From: BRH-c54 sp036567945
GTDB lineage: Bacteria; Bacteroidota; Bacteroidia; Flavobacteriales_E; Vicingaceae
Direction: 5' to 3'
Assembly: GCA_036567945.1 (NCBI GenBank)
Contig: DATCTM010000067.1
Span: forward strand, 1 to 59,875
DNA length: 59,875 nucleotides
Shown in pieces: positions 8,813 to 17,204 of this stretch. The notes below the pieces were generated by a model. It worked only from the letters and a program-made list of their open reading frames with translations. It was not told the DNA's origin and ran no database searches. Position numbers and translations under genes: made by a program. Position 1 is the stretch's first letter. The number at the start of each line of letters is the position of its first letter.

Positions 8813-9259
8813 TTAAAGCTGAGTTGCTGTACCTCCAGCGGCCTCAATTGCAGCTTTAGCAGTTTTGGAATATCCGTTAACTTTAACATCTAATTTTGCC
8901 TTAAGTTCACCTCTTCCTAAAATTTTAACTAAATCATTGTTAGATACTAGTCCATTTGCTTTAAGAACTTCAAAAGTAATTTCAGTCACTTTTTTCTCAT
9001 CAGCTAGTTTTTGAAGCACATCTAAGTTAATACCTTTATAAGCTACTCTGTTTATATTGGTAAAACCAAATTTAGGTACTCTTCTTTGAAGTGGCATTTG
9101 TCCACCTTCAAATCCTATTTTAGTAGAGTATCCTGATCTAGATTTCGCTCCTTTATGTCCTCTTGTGGAGGTTCCGCCTCTTCCTGATCCTTGACCTCTA
9201 CCTACTCGCTTACGCTGTTTTGTTGAACCCTTCGCAGGTTTTAAATTTGATAAGTCCAT
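8813..9259 (-). CDS. rplO: 50S ribosomal protein L15
   Basis: L15 is a central assembly protein of the large subunit. The 148-residue protein has the glycine/arginine-rich N-terminal extension (KRVGRGQGSGRGGTSTRGHK) and the conserved FEGGQMPLQRRVPKFGF segment. It is encoded directly before secY, the usual spc order. Confidence 0.98.
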   Translation of the reverse strand: MDLSNLKPAKGSTKQRKRVGRGQGSGRGGTSTRGHKGAKSRSGYSTKIGFEGGQMPLQRRVPKFGFTNINRVAYKGINLDVLQKLADEKKVTEITFEVLKANGLVSNNDLVKILGRGELKAKLDVKVNGYSKTAKAAIEAAGGTATQL

Positions 9260-9278
9260 TTTTTATTTTTTTAATTTG

Positions 9279-9455
9279 TTATTTTACTACTTCTACTAAG
9301 TGATTAACTTTAGCAATCATTCCTAAAATTTGAGGAGTTGCTTCATGTTCAACTACTCTATTCATTTTTTTCAACCCTAGAGCAATCAATGTTCTTTTTT
9401 GTCTTTCAGGACGTTTAATAGAACTCTTTACTTGTTTAACTTTAATTTTTGCCAT
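9279..9455 (-). CDS. rpmD: 50S ribosomal protein L30
   Basis: A 58-residue frame reads MAKIKVKQVKSSIKRPERQK and ends HLVEVVK. It contains the L30 core (RTLIALGLKKMNRVVEHEAT). It is too short for common ORF cut-offs but sits exactly between rpsE and rplO, the conserved place. L30 is a small protein on the solvent side of the large subunit. Confidence 0.97.
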   Translation of the reverse strand: MAKIKVKQVKSSIKRPERQKRTLIALGLKKMNRVVEHEATPQILGMIAKVNHLVEVVK

Positions 9456-9471
9456 CTTATAAAAATTTTAA

Positions 9472-9990
9472 CTATCCGTTAAATACTGTATTTAAATCTA
9501 CTCCTCTTTGATCTGCAATTGTGTATGCATCTCTTAAGTTAGCAAGTGCATCTAATGTAGCTTTAACAACATTATGAGGGTTTGAAGATCCTTTTGATTT
9601 TGCTAAAACATCTGTTATACCAACACTTTCGAAAACAGCACGCATCGCACCACCGGCAATTACTCCTGTTCCATGAGCAGCAGGTCTAATGAATACTCTT
9701 GCACCACCAAACTTACCGTTTTGTTCGTGAGGAACTGTTCCGTTAATAATTGGAACTCTGATACAGTTTTTCTTAGCTGAATCTATCCCTTTAGTAATTG
9801 CTTCTGTTACTTCATTAGCTTTACCTAATCCGTGTCCTACTACTCCATTTTCATCACCAACAACAACTATTGCTGAAAAACTGAAATTTCTACCACCTTT
9901 GGTAACTTTAGTAACTCTATTAATTGCTACTAATCTGTCTTTCAACTCTGTTTCAGTAGCTCTTACTCTTTTATTATCTGTTTTTGCCAT
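9472..9990 (-). CDS. rpsE: 30S ribosomal protein S5
   Basis: S5 helps maintain decoding accuracy and contacts S4. The 172-residue protein has the double-stranded RNA-binding-like N-terminal domain (VTKGGRNFSFSAIVVVGD, GVVGHGLGKANEV) and the S5 C-terminal domain (GVIAGGAMRAVFESVGI). The length is typical. It follows rplR and precedes rpmD. Confidence 0.98.
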   Translation of the reverse strand: MAKTDNKRVRATETELKDRLVAINRVTKVTKGGRNFSFSAIVVVGDENGVVGHGLGKANEVTEAITKGIDSAKKNCIRVPIINGTVPHEQNGKFGGARVFIRPAAHGTGVIAGGAMRAVFESVGITDVLAKSKGSSNPHNVVKATLDALANLRDAYTIADQRGVDLNTVFNG

Positions 9991-10016
9991 CTTAAATATT
10001 TCTTGTTCTATATTTA

Positions 10017-10370
10017 TTAGAATTTTAATCCACCTTCTCTTGCTGCATCAGCTAATGCTTTAACTCTACCGTGGTATAAGTAACCATTTCTGTCGAAAGC
10101 AATAGTTGTAATTCCTGCTTTTACAGCTTTATCAGCTATAGCTTTTCCTACAATAGATGCTACTTCGGTTTTATTACCTTTAGCTTTAACATCTTTATCT
10201 CTTGATGATGCAGCCACTAATGTGGTTCCTGTAATATCATTAATAATTTGAGCATAAATTTCTTTATTGCTTCTGAATACAGACAACCTCGGTTGTTCGT
10301 TAGTTCCTTTAACTACCTTTCTTATCCTTCTTTTTATTCTTAATCGTCTGTCTTTTCTACTTAGTGCCAT
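10017..10370 (-). CDS. rplR: 50S ribosomal protein L18
   Basis: L18 binds 5S rRNA and joins it to the large subunit. The 117-residue protein has a basic N-terminus (MALSRKDRRLRIKRRIRK), the PRLSVFRSNKEIYAQIINDI motif and the C-terminal AFDRNGYLYHGRVKALADAA segment. It has normal length and the normal position between rplF and rpsE. Confidence 0.98.
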   Translation of the reverse strand: MALSRKDRRLRIKRRIRKVVKGTNEQPRLSVFRSNKEIYAQIINDITGTTLVAASSRDKDVKAKGNKTEVASIVGKAIADKAVKAGITTIAFDRNGYLYHGRVKALADAAREGGLKF

Positions 10371-10395
10371 AACAATTTTTTATTATGATTTATAT

Positions 10396-10947
10396 TTATT
10401 TAGCTGCCGATTTTCCGGCTTTTCTTCTTAGTTGTTCTCCAACAAACTTAATACCTTTACCTTTGTAAGGTTCTGGTTTTCTTAATGATCTTATTTTTGC
10501 AGCAACATGACCAATAAGTTGTTTATCATGAGATTCTAAAGTAATGATTGGGTTTTTACCTCTTTCAGCTTCAGCAGATACTTTAATTTCTTTAGGTATT
10601 TCAAATATAATATTATGAGAATATCCTACCATTAAATCTAATCTTTGTCCCTGTACATTTGCTCTATATCCAACACCTACTAATTCTTGTTGTGTTTTAA
10701 AACCTTCAGAAACACCTTGTATCATATTTGCAACTAATGATCTGTAAAGACCATGTTTTGCTTTATGAGGTTTTAATTCTGTATGACGAGTAACGTTAAC
10801 AGTATCTCCATCAACTTCTACAGTTATAACTGGATCTATATCTTGAGTTAACTCTCCTTTAGGTCCTTTAACAGTTACTAACCCTTTTTCTACTTTTATT
10901 TCAACTCCACTTGGAACTGATATTGGGGATTTTCCTATTCTTGACAT
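10396..10947 (-). CDS. rplF: 50S ribosomal protein L6
   Basis: L6 lies near the factor-binding site of the large subunit. The 183-residue protein shows the two duplicated L6 domains. It starts MSRIGKSPISVPSGVEIKVE and carries the C-terminal signature PEPYKGKGIKFVGEQLRRKA. It is encoded between rpsH and rplR. Confidence 0.98.
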   Translation of the reverse strand: MSRIGKSPISVPSGVEIKVEKGLVTVKGPKGELTQDIDPVITVEVDGDTVNVTRHTELKPHKAKHGLYRSLVANMIQGVSEGFKTQQELVGVGYRANVQGQRLDLMVGYSHNIIFEIPKEIKVSAEAERGKNPIITLESHDKQLIGHVAAKIRSLRKPEPYKGKGIKFVGEQLRRKAGKSAAK

Positions 10948-10968
10948 AATTCTAAATCTTTTAACTTT

Positions 10969-11364
10969 TTAATATATGTAACATAAAACTTCTCCACCAA
11001 CATTCATATTTCTAGCTTCTTTATCGGTAATAACACCTTTAGAAGTAGAAAGAATGGCTATACCTAAACCATTAATTACTCTTGGTAAGTTAGAAGCATT
11101 AGCATATTTTCTTAATCCTGGCTTACTTATTCTTGTTAAGTTAGTAATTGCAGGAACTTTTGTTTGAGGGTGATATTTCAAAGCAATTTTAATATTTCCT
11201 TGAACACCATCATCTTCAAATTTATAATTTAAGATATAACCTTTTTCAAACAAAATTTTAGTCATTTCTTTCTTTAAATTTGATGCTGGTATATCAACCA
11301 CTTTGTGCTTAGCACTTACAGCGTTTCTAACTCTTGTTAAATAATCTGCTACTGAATCTGTCAT
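10969..11364 (-). CDS. rpsH: 30S ribosomal protein S8
   Basis: S8 binds the central domain of 16S rRNA and, in E. coli, represses spc operon translation. The 131-residue protein has the family N-terminus (VADYLTRVRNAVSAKHKVVD) and the C-terminal signature (GIAILSTSKGVITDKEARNM) ending GGEVLCYIY. About 80 AT-rich bases separate it from rpsN; I see no clear promoter there. Confidence 0.98.
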   Translation of the reverse strand: MTDSVADYLTRVRNAVSAKHKVVDIPASNLKKEMTKILFEKGYILNYKFEDDGVQGNIKIALKYHPQTKVPAITNLTRISKPGLRKYANASNLPRVINGLGIAILSTSKGVITDKEARNMNVGGEVLCYIY

Positions 11365-11442
11365 TTTTTTTAATTTATATATTATTGTATAAAGTACACT
11401 TTGATAGTTTTATCAGTTATACTCCTTAACCAATTTTGTGGA

Positions 11443-11712
11443 TTACCAACTCGCTTTAGTAATTCCAGGTATTAAACCATTAGAAGCCATTTCTCTAAAA
11501 GTTACCCTTGAAATTCCAAATTGTCTCATATAACCTCTTGGTCTTCCAGTTAATTTACATCTATTGTGTAATCTAACTTTTGATGAGTTTTTTGGTAATT
11601 TTTGTAATGCATCCCAATCTCCTGCAGCTTTTAATGCTGCTCTTTTCTCTGCATATTTTTCAACCATTGCTTCTCGTTTTCTTTCACGAGCTTTCATTGA
11701 TTCTTTTGCCAT
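11443..11712 (-). CDS. rpsN: 30S ribosomal protein S14, zinc-free form
   Basis: S14 is needed late in 30S assembly. The 89-residue protein is the long type that lacks the CxxC...CxxC zinc ribbon. Its C-terminal half has RLHNRCKLTGRPRGYMRQFG and ends PGITKASW. One cysteine remains, so metal binding in the usual way is excluded. It lies seven bases after rplE. Confidence 0.98.
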   Translation of the reverse strand: MAKESMKARERKREAMVEKYAEKRAALKAAGDWDALQKLPKNSSKVRLHNRCKLTGRPRGYMRQFGISRVTFREMASNGLIPGITKASW

Positions 11713-11718
11713 ATCTTT

Positions 11719-12270
11719 TTATTTTTTCTTGAATGGAAATCCAAACTCACTTAATAAAGCTTGACCTTCTTCGTTAGTTTTTGCAGTTGTAACGAATGTA
11801 ATATCCATTCCACTTACATTTTTAATTTTATCTATATCAATTTCAGGAAATATAATTTGCTCTTTAATACCTAACGTAAAGTTTCCTCTTCCATCAAACC
11901 CTTTTGGTTCAATTCCTCTAAAGTCTCTTGTTCTAGGTAATGCAACAGCAATTAATCTGTCCAAAAATTCGTACATTTTATCACCTCTAAGTGTAACTCT
12001 TGCTCCAATTGGCATCCCTTTTCTTAACTTAAAATTAGAGATATCTTTTTTAGAGTAAGTAGGATTTGCTTTCTGACCTGTAATAGTAGTAATTTCTTCT
12101 ACTGCAGATTCTACTAATCTTTTATCAGTAACAGCATCACCAACTCCTTGGTTAATACAAATTTTTTCCAATCTAGGAATTTGCATTACAGATGAATACT
12201 CAAATTTTTTCATTAAAGATGGAGTAATTTCATCTTTGTATTGTCTTTTTAATCTTGGCTCGTAACTCAT
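11719..12270 (-). CDS. rplE: 50S ribosomal protein L5
   Basis: L5 binds 5S rRNA and contacts P-site tRNA and S13. The 183-residue protein has the family motifs (MQIPRLEKICINQGVG, KLRKGMPIGARVTLRG, and FPEIDIDKIKNVSGMDITFV). Its start codon overlaps the last four bases of rplX, which suggests coupled translation. Confidence 0.98.
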   Translation of the reverse strand: MSYEPRLKRQYKDEITPSLMKKFEYSSVMQIPRLEKICINQGVGDAVTDKRLVESAVEEITTITGQKANPTYSKKDISNFKLRKGMPIGARVTLRGDKMYEFLDRLIAVALPRTRDFRGIEPKGFDGRGNFTLGIKEQIIFPEIDIDKIKNVSGMDITFVTTAKTNEEGQALLSEFGFPFKKK

Positions 12271-12593
12271 GATATCACCTCCCCTGATTTTTTAGCGTAT
12301 CTAACTTTTTTTCCTTCGTTATCTAATTTTCTTCCTGTTCTGGTAGGATTTCCTGATTTAGGATCTACAACCATTAAATTAGAAACATGAATTGATGCTT
12401 CTTCTTTAACAATTCCACCGTTAGGATTTGCAGCATTTGGCTTAGTGTGTTTAGAGATTTTTTTAATTTTCTCTCCATCAACTATTGCACGTAAAGATTC
12501 TGTAAAAACTTTTTTCACAACACCTTCTGCTCCTTTAGATTCACCGGCAATTACTTTTACTGTATCGCCTTTTTTAATGTGTAATTTAGACAT
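12267..12593 (-). CDS. rplX: 50S ribosomal protein L24
   Basis: L24 starts large-subunit assembly and lies by the exit tunnel. The 108-residue protein has the KOW motif near its N-terminus (KKGDTVKVIAGESKGAEGVV) and the conserved NPNGGIVKEEASIHVSNLMV segment. Its end overlaps the rplE start by four bases. Confidence 0.97.
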   Translation of the reverse strand: MSKLHIKKGDTVKVIAGESKGAEGVVKKVFTESLRAIVDGEKIKKISKHTKPNAANPNGGIVKEEASIHVSNLMVVDPKSGNPTRTGRKLDNEGKKVRYAKKSGEVIS

Positions 12594-12620
12594 AACTTAA
12601 CTATTCTCTATAATATCAAT

Positions 12621-12989
12621 TTATAAAACTTCAGGTGCCAAGGAAACTATTTTCATGAATTCTTTTTCTCTAAGCTCTCTAGCTACTGGTCCAAAAATTC
12701 TAGTTCCACGCATTTCACCTGCATCATTAAGAATAACTGCTGCATTATCATCAAATCTGATGTATGAGCCATCTATTCTTCTAATTTCTTTTTTTGTTCT
12801 TACAACAACTGCTTTTGCTACGGCACCTTTTTTAACGTTACCTGAAGGCATAGCATGTTTTACAGAAACAACTATTACATCTCCTATTGAAGCGTATCTT
12901 CTTTTAGTTCCGCCCAACACTTTAATGCATAGAACCTCTTTGGCTCCACTGTTGTCTGCAATTTTTAATCTTGATTCTGCTTGTATCAT
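12621..12989 (-). CDS. rplN: 50S ribosomal protein L14
   Basis: L14 forms part of an inter-subunit bridge. The 122-residue protein is typical throughout: MIQAESRLKIADNSGAKEVL at the start, then the signature GDVIVVSVKHAMPSGNVKKG and the end FMKIVSLAPEVL. It is encoded between rpsQ and rplX. Confidence 0.98.
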   Translation of the reverse strand: MIQAESRLKIADNSGAKEVLCIKVLGGTKRRYASIGDVIVVSVKHAMPSGNVKKGAVAKAVVVRTKKEIRRIDGSYIRFDDNAAVILNDAGEMRGTRIFGPVARELREKEFMKIVSLAPEVL

Positions 12990-12991
12990 AA

Positions 12992-13249
12992 TTATTTAGC
13001 TCTTTCAATAATTTCTACTAATCTCCAACATTTATTTTTGCTCAATGGCTTTGTTTCCATGATTTTTACTTTATCACCGATATTACAATCGTTCTTTTCA
13101 TCATGAGCCATAAATTTGGTTGATTTCTTTACGAATTTACCGTAGATTTCGTGTTTAACTTTACGTTCAACAGAAATAACAACAGATTTATCCATTTTGT
13201 TGCTAACAACCAAACCTATTCTTTCTTTTCTTAAATTTCTATTTTCCAT
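12992..13249 (-). CDS. rpsQ: 30S ribosomal protein S17
   Basis: S17 is a primary rRNA-binding OB-fold protein of the small subunit. I start it at the ATG at 13249 (MENRNLRKERIGLVVSNKMD), because this matches S17 N-termini in the phylum; an in-frame ATG two codons earlier is possible. The core is typical (KHEIYGKFVKKSTKFMAHDE, then CNIGDKVKIMETKPLSKNKC). The product is 85 residues. It lies two bases before rplN. Confidence 0.97.
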   Translation of the reverse strand: MENRNLRKERIGLVVSNKMDKSVVISVERKVKHEIYGKFVKKSTKFMAHDEKNDCNIGDKVKIMETKPLSKNKCWRLVEIIERAK

Positions 13250-13261
13250 TATCACTATAAT

Positions 13262-13456
13262 TTATGATTGAATTGCTCTTTTTCTGATTTCAGTATTCAA
13301 TCGGGCTACTGTTCTTCTTACTTGTTTAATTTGAGCAGGATTTTCAAGTGGTGATACTGAATGTGCTAATTTAACACGTCTTAATGCATCTTTTTGTTCT
13401 TGATACTTTTCTTTCAAATCATCTAATGATAAATCCTTAATATCTATTTGTTTCAT
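13262..13456 (-). CDS. rpmC: 50S ribosomal protein L29
   Basis: L29 is a two-helix protein next to the exit tunnel, where nascent-chain factors dock. The 64-residue product starts MKQIDIKDLSLDDLKEKYQE and has the conserved PAQIKQVRRTVARLNTEIRK helix. It is encoded between rplP and rpsQ. Confidence 0.97.
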   Translation of the reverse strand: MKQIDIKDLSLDDLKEKYQEQKDALRRVKLAHSVSPLENPAQIKQVRRTVARLNTEIRKRAIQS

Positions 13457-13483
13457 CTGTTTATATTATTTAAATATATCGGC

Positions 13484-13903
13484 TTATTCTGTATAATCTC
13501 TTCTTACCATGAACTTTGTTTTCACCGGTAATTTTTGAGCTGCTAATCTCAACGCTTCTTTAGCAATTTCTAATGGAACACCATCCGCTTCAAAAATAAT
13601 TTTACCTGGTCTTACAGTAGCAACCCATAATTCAGGACTACCTTTACCTTTACCCATCCTTACTTCAGCTGGTTTTTTAGTTACAGGCTTATCTGGAAAT
13701 ACTCTAATCCAAATTTGTCCTTCTCTTTTCATATATCTTGTAACTGCTATCCTTGCTGCTTCAATTTGACGAGCTGTCATCCAACACTCTTCTAATGATT
13801 TGATAGCAAATGATCCAAATGCTATTTGTGAGCCTCTATGAGAGTTTCCTTTCATGTGGCCTTTTTGCATTTTTCTATATTTCGTCTTTTTTGGTTGTAA
13901 CAT
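13484..13903 (-). CDS. rplP: 50S ribosomal protein L16
   Basis: L16 lies near the A-site tRNA and the peptidyl transferase centre. The 139-residue protein has all family landmarks: MLQPKKTKYRKMQKGHMKGN, the IWIRVFPDKPVTKKPAEVRM segment with GKGKGSPELWVA, and the C-terminal KLPVKTKFMVRR. Its length and its neighbours rpsC and rpmC are standard. Confidence 0.98.
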   Translation of the reverse strand: MLQPKKTKYRKMQKGHMKGNSHRGSQIAFGSFAIKSLEECWMTARQIEAARIAVTRYMKREGQIWIRVFPDKPVTKKPAEVRMGKGKGSPELWVATVRPGKIIFEADGVPLEIAKEALRLAAQKLPVKTKFMVRRDYTE

Positions 13904-13939
13904 GATATTTTATCTTTTACTACTGTTGTATTCTATAAA

Positions 13940-14674
13940 TTATTTTCTTTTTGGAGCTCCTTTTGGTTTTCTTGGTCTTGAATTATCTCCACCGCCTTTT
14001 CCGCCTCTTTTTCCTTTGTCTAATCCAATGTTTGGTGATAAATCTCTTTTACCATAAACTTCTCCTTTACAAATCCATACTTTAACTCCAATTCTTCCGT
14101 AAGTTGTATGTGCTTCTGTTAATGCATAATCAATATCAGCTCTAAAAGTATGTAGTGGAGTTCTTCCTTCTTTATATCCTTCAGATCTTGCCATTTCAGC
14201 TCCACCTAATCTACCTGATACTAATACTTTAATTCCTTCTGCTCCCATTCTCATTGTTGAAGCTACCGCCATTTTAACTGCTCTTCTAAATGAAACTCTT
14301 CCTTCTATTTGTTTAGCGATGTTATCTGCTACTAATTTAGCATCTAACTCAGGTCTTTTAATTTCAAAAATGTTAATTTGAATTTCCTTATTGGTAATTT
14401 TCTTTAACTCTTCTCTTAACTTATCAACTTCTTGACCTCCTTTACCAATAATAATTCCCGGACGAGATGTATTAATAGTTACAGTGATTAATTTTAATGT
14501 TCTTTCAATAATAATTTTAGATATACTTGCTTTTTGCAAACGAGCCATTAAGTACTCGCGAATTTTGTAATCTTCAACTATTTTATCTGCATAGAATCTT
14601 CCACCATACCAATTAGAATCCCATCCTTTGATGATTCCTAATCTATTTGAAATTGGATTTACTTTTTGTCCCAT
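13940..14674 (-). CDS. rpsC: 30S ribosomal protein S3
   Basis: S3 lines the mRNA entry channel. The 244-residue protein has an N-terminal KH domain with the GxxG loop (RPGIIIGKGGQEVDKLREEL) and the S3 C-terminal domain (GIKVLVSGRLGGAEMARSEG). A basic tail (KGKRGGKGGGDNSRPRKPKG) adds about 25 residues beyond the core, common in this phylum. It lies six bases after rplV. Confidence 0.98.
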   Translation of the reverse strand: MGQKVNPISNRLGIIKGWDSNWYGGRFYADKIVEDYKIREYLMARLQKASISKIIIERTLKLITVTINTSRPGIIIGKGGQEVDKLREELKKITNKEIQINIFEIKRPELDAKLVADNIAKQIEGRVSFRRAVKMAVASTMRMGAEGIKVLVSGRLGGAEMARSEGYKEGRTPLHTFRADIDYALTEAHTTYGRIGVKVWICKGEVYGKRDLSPNIGLDKGKRGGKGGGDNSRPRKPKGAPKRK

Positions 14675-14680
14675 CTATTT

Positions 14681-15076
14681 TTAATTTTTGCTATCAACGA
14701 TTAATGTAACATGATTTGATCTTTTTCTAACTCTGTGAGCTCTACCTTGAGGTGCTGGTTGAATTCTTTTCAACATTCTAGCACTATCAACTTGAATTGA
14801 TTTAACAATTAAGTTACTTTCCTCTGGTCTTGCTCCTTCATTTTTGGTTTCCCAATTAGCTATTGCAGATCTTAATAATTTTTCTAATCTCTTAGCAGCA
14901 TCTTGAGGGCTAAATTGTAAAATACCTAATGCTTTAAAAACATCTTGTCCTTTAATCATGTCTGATACTTTTCTCATTTTACGAGGAGAAGTAGGACAGT
15001 TATTAAGTTTTGCATAACTTAATGTTTTTTTAGCCTCTTTTATTTGCTGTGCTCTTTCTTTTTTTCTAACACCCAT
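14681..15076 (-). CDS. rplV: 50S ribosomal protein L22
   Basis: L22 reaches into the exit tunnel with a long beta hairpin. The 131-residue protein has a basic N-terminal extension of about 20 residues (MGVRKKERAQQIKEAKKTLS), then the core (SPRKMRKVSDMIKGQDVFKA) and the hairpin and end (RIQPAPQGRAHRVRKRSNHV). It lies between rpsS and rpsC. Confidence 0.97.
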   Translation of the reverse strand: MGVRKKERAQQIKEAKKTLSYAKLNNCPTSPRKMRKVSDMIKGQDVFKALGILQFSPQDAAKRLEKLLRSAIANWETKNEGARPEESNLIVKSIQVDSARMLKRIQPAPQGRAHRVRKRSNHVTLIVDSKN

Positions 15077-15089
15077 GATATACTAATTT

Positions 15090-15371
15090 TTATCTTTTAC
15101 CTTTATCTTTTTTGTTACCGGCATGACCTCTAAAGTTTCTTGTTGGAGAAAATTCTCCTAACTTGTGTCCTACCATATTTTCTGTAACATAAACAGGTAT
15201 AAATTTATTTCCATTATGAACTGCAATAGTTAACCCAACAAAGTCAGGTGTAATCATTGAAGCTCTAGACCAAGTCTTTATAACTGCTTTTTTTCCAGAT
15301 TGCTGAGCTGTGTCAACTCTTAATTGCAATTTATAATGAACAAACGGTGGTTTTTTTAACGAACGACTCAT
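15090..15371 (-). CDS. rpsS: 30S ribosomal protein S19
   Basis: S19 pairs with S13 at the small-subunit head. The 93-residue protein starts MSRSLKKPPFVHYKLQLRVD. It carries the signature VTENMVGHKLGEFSPTRNFR and a basic end. It is encoded seven bases after rplB, the standard S10 order. Confidence 0.98.
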   Translation of the reverse strand: MSRSLKKPPFVHYKLQLRVDTAQQSGKKAVIKTWSRASMITPDFVGLTIAVHNGNKFIPVYVTENMVGHKLGEFSPTRNFRGHAGNKKDKGKR

Positions 15372-15378
15372 AATTTAA

Positions 15379-16203
15379 TTATTTCTTTCTACCTTCAATA
15401 ATGTATTTACTTGATTTACTCTTTTTAGATCTTGTTTTATATCCTTTTGCAGGTAATCCTTTTCTAGATCTTGGGTGACCTCCTGAATTTTTACCTTCAC
15501 CACCACCCATTGGATGATCTACTGGATTCATTACTACACCTCTTACTCTTGGTCTTCTTCCTAACCATCTGCTTTTACCTGCTTTACCAGATCTTTCTAA
15601 CATGTGCTCAGAGTTAGATACTGTTCCAACTGTTGCACGACATGTTGCTAAAATTAATCTTGTTTCTCCTGAAGGAAGTTTAACAACAACAAATTTTCCG
15701 TCTTTTGCAGTTAATTGAGCATAAGAACCTGCACTTCTAGCTAATTTAGCTCCTTGGTTAGGTCTTAATTCAATGTTGTGTATTACTGTTCCTAATGGAA
15801 CTTCTGATAAATAAAGTGTATTACCAACTTCTGGGGCTGCACCTTTTCCTGAAATAATTTCCTGACCTACTTTAATACCGTTTGGAGCGATAATATATCT
15901 TTTTTCTCCATCCTTGTAATAAATTAAAGCAATTCTTGCAGTTCTTGTTGGATCATATTCAACAGATTTAACGATACCAGGAACTCCGTCCTTCTCTCTT
16001 TTAAAATCTATTTCTCTTGATTTTTGCTTGTGACCACCACCAATATATCTCATGGTCATTTTTCCAACGTTATTTCTACCACCTGATTTACTTCTACCTT
16101 TAGTTAAAGATTTTTCTGGTGTAGATGTTGTAATTTCGTTGAAATCACTAGCAATCTTATGTCTTTGTCCCGGGGTGATGGGATTCAATTTTCTTAATGC
16201 CAT
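15379..16203 (-). CDS. rplB: 50S ribosomal protein L2
   Basis: L2 is needed for subunit joining and peptidyl transferase function. The 274-residue protein has the N-terminal OB-like domain and the SH3-like C-terminal domain. The conserved GVVMNPVDHPMGGGEGKNSG segment includes the histidine important near the peptidyl transferase centre. Length and position are normal. About 60 bases separate it from rplW, where I see only a weak GGG/CCC hairpin. Confidence 0.98.
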   Translation of the reverse strand: MALRKLNPITPGQRHKIASDFNEITTSTPEKSLTKGRSKSGGRNNVGKMTMRYIGGGHKQKSREIDFKREKDGVPGIVKSVEYDPTRTARIALIYYKDGEKRYIIAPNGIKVGQEIISGKGAAPEVGNTLYLSEVPLGTVIHNIELRPNQGAKLARSAGSYAQLTAKDGKFVVVKLPSGETRLILATCRATVGTVSNSEHMLERSGKAGKSRWLGRRPRVRGVVMNPVDHPMGGGEGKNSGGHPRSRKGLPAKGYKTRSKKSKSSKYIIEGRKK

Positions 16204-16262
16204 TTTTGTTTATCTCTTTAGAGGGTTGTATCCCCCGTATAGTTAATAAAATACTTTACGTC

Positions 16263-16553
16263 TTAAATATTACTAAAAAAGTCTATCGCTTCTCCTTCTG
16301 ATAAGGTTACAACTGCTTTTTTGTAATTATTTGTTCTTCCTGAAACCAATCCTGCTTTTGTGTATCTTGATTTAGATTTACCAGCATAATTCATTGTATT
16401 AATAGATTCAACTGTTACATTATACATGTCTTTAATTGCATCTTTAATTTGAATTTTGTTGGCTTTCTTGTTTACAACAAAAGCATAACGATTAAACTTC
16501 TCCGTTTGAGAAGTCATTTTTTCAGTAATAACAGGTTTAATTATAATCTCCAT
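16263..16553 (-). CDS. rplW: 50S ribosomal protein L23
   Basis: L23 is the docking site for trigger factor and signal recognition particle at the exit tunnel. The 96-residue protein has the family core (IIKPVITEKMTSQTEKFNRY, then ANKIQIKDAIKDMYNVTVES). It lies six bases after rplD, as usual in the S10 operon. Confidence 0.97.
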   Translation of the reverse strand: MEIIIKPVITEKMTSQTEKFNRYAFVVNKKANKIQIKDAIKDMYNVTVESINTMNYAGKSKSRYTKAGLVSGRTNNYKKAVVTLSEGEAIDFFSNI

Positions 16554-16559
16554 CTTACA

Positions 16560-17189
16560 TTATTTTCTTAAAATTCCTTCAATTTTGCTTATAGATCCTT
16601 CCGAAATAACTACCATATTTGCATTCAAAATATCGTAAGTGTTTATTTCAGAAGCAGTTACTACTTTGGTCCCTTTCAAATTTCGGGACGACAAATATAC
16701 ATTTTTATTTGAATCAGGAATAACTATTAAAGATTTTTTATCTAAAATATTTAAATTAGATAAAATTGAAGCATATTCTTTAGTTTTTGGAGACTCAAAA
16801 TTAATGTCTTCTAAAATTGTAATAGCTCCATCTTTTGCTTTATAACTTAAAGCTGATCTTCTAGCTAATCTTTTTTGTTTTACATTTAATTTAAACTCAT
16901 AATCTCTTGGTCTTGGCCCAAAAACTCTACCACCACCTTTAAACAATGGGTTTTTAATATCTCCAGCTCTAGCTGTACCTGTACCTTTTTGTTTTTTAAT
17001 TTTTCTAGTACTTCCTTTTACCTCTCCTCTTTCTTTTGCCTTATGAGTACCTTGTCTTTTGTTTGCTAAATATTGTTTAACATCTAAATAAATAGCATGA
17101 TCATTAGGTTCGATAGCAAAAACTGTATCATCAAGAACAGCTTTTTTCTTTGTATCTTTTCCTTCTATATTTTTAATAACTAGTTCCAT
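16560..17189 (-). CDS. rplD: 50S ribosomal protein L4
   Basis: L4 lines the exit tunnel; in E. coli it also represses its operon. The 209-residue protein contains the tunnel loop (KQKGTGTARAGDIKNPLFKG, GGRVFGPRPRDYEFKLNVKQ) and a Rossmann-like globular domain. The C-terminal half is typical in length (TKVVTASEINTYDILNANMV). Confidence 0.97.
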   Translation of the reverse strand: MELVIKNIEGKDTKKKAVLDDTVFAIEPNDHAIYLDVKQYLANKRQGTHKAKERGEVKGSTRKIKKQKGTGTARAGDIKNPLFKGGGRVFGPRPRDYEFKLNVKQKRLARRSALSYKAKDGAITILEDINFESPKTKEYASILSNLNILDKKSLIVIPDSNKNVYLSSRNLKGTKVVTASEINTYDILNANMVVISEGSISKIEGILRK

Positions 17190-17204
17190 TTGTTATCCTC
17201 CTAT

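Noticed and set aside
16204..16262. Attenuator hairpin between rplB and rplW
   Set aside because: Only a short GGG/CCC pairing with a six-base loop is visible and no T tract follows.
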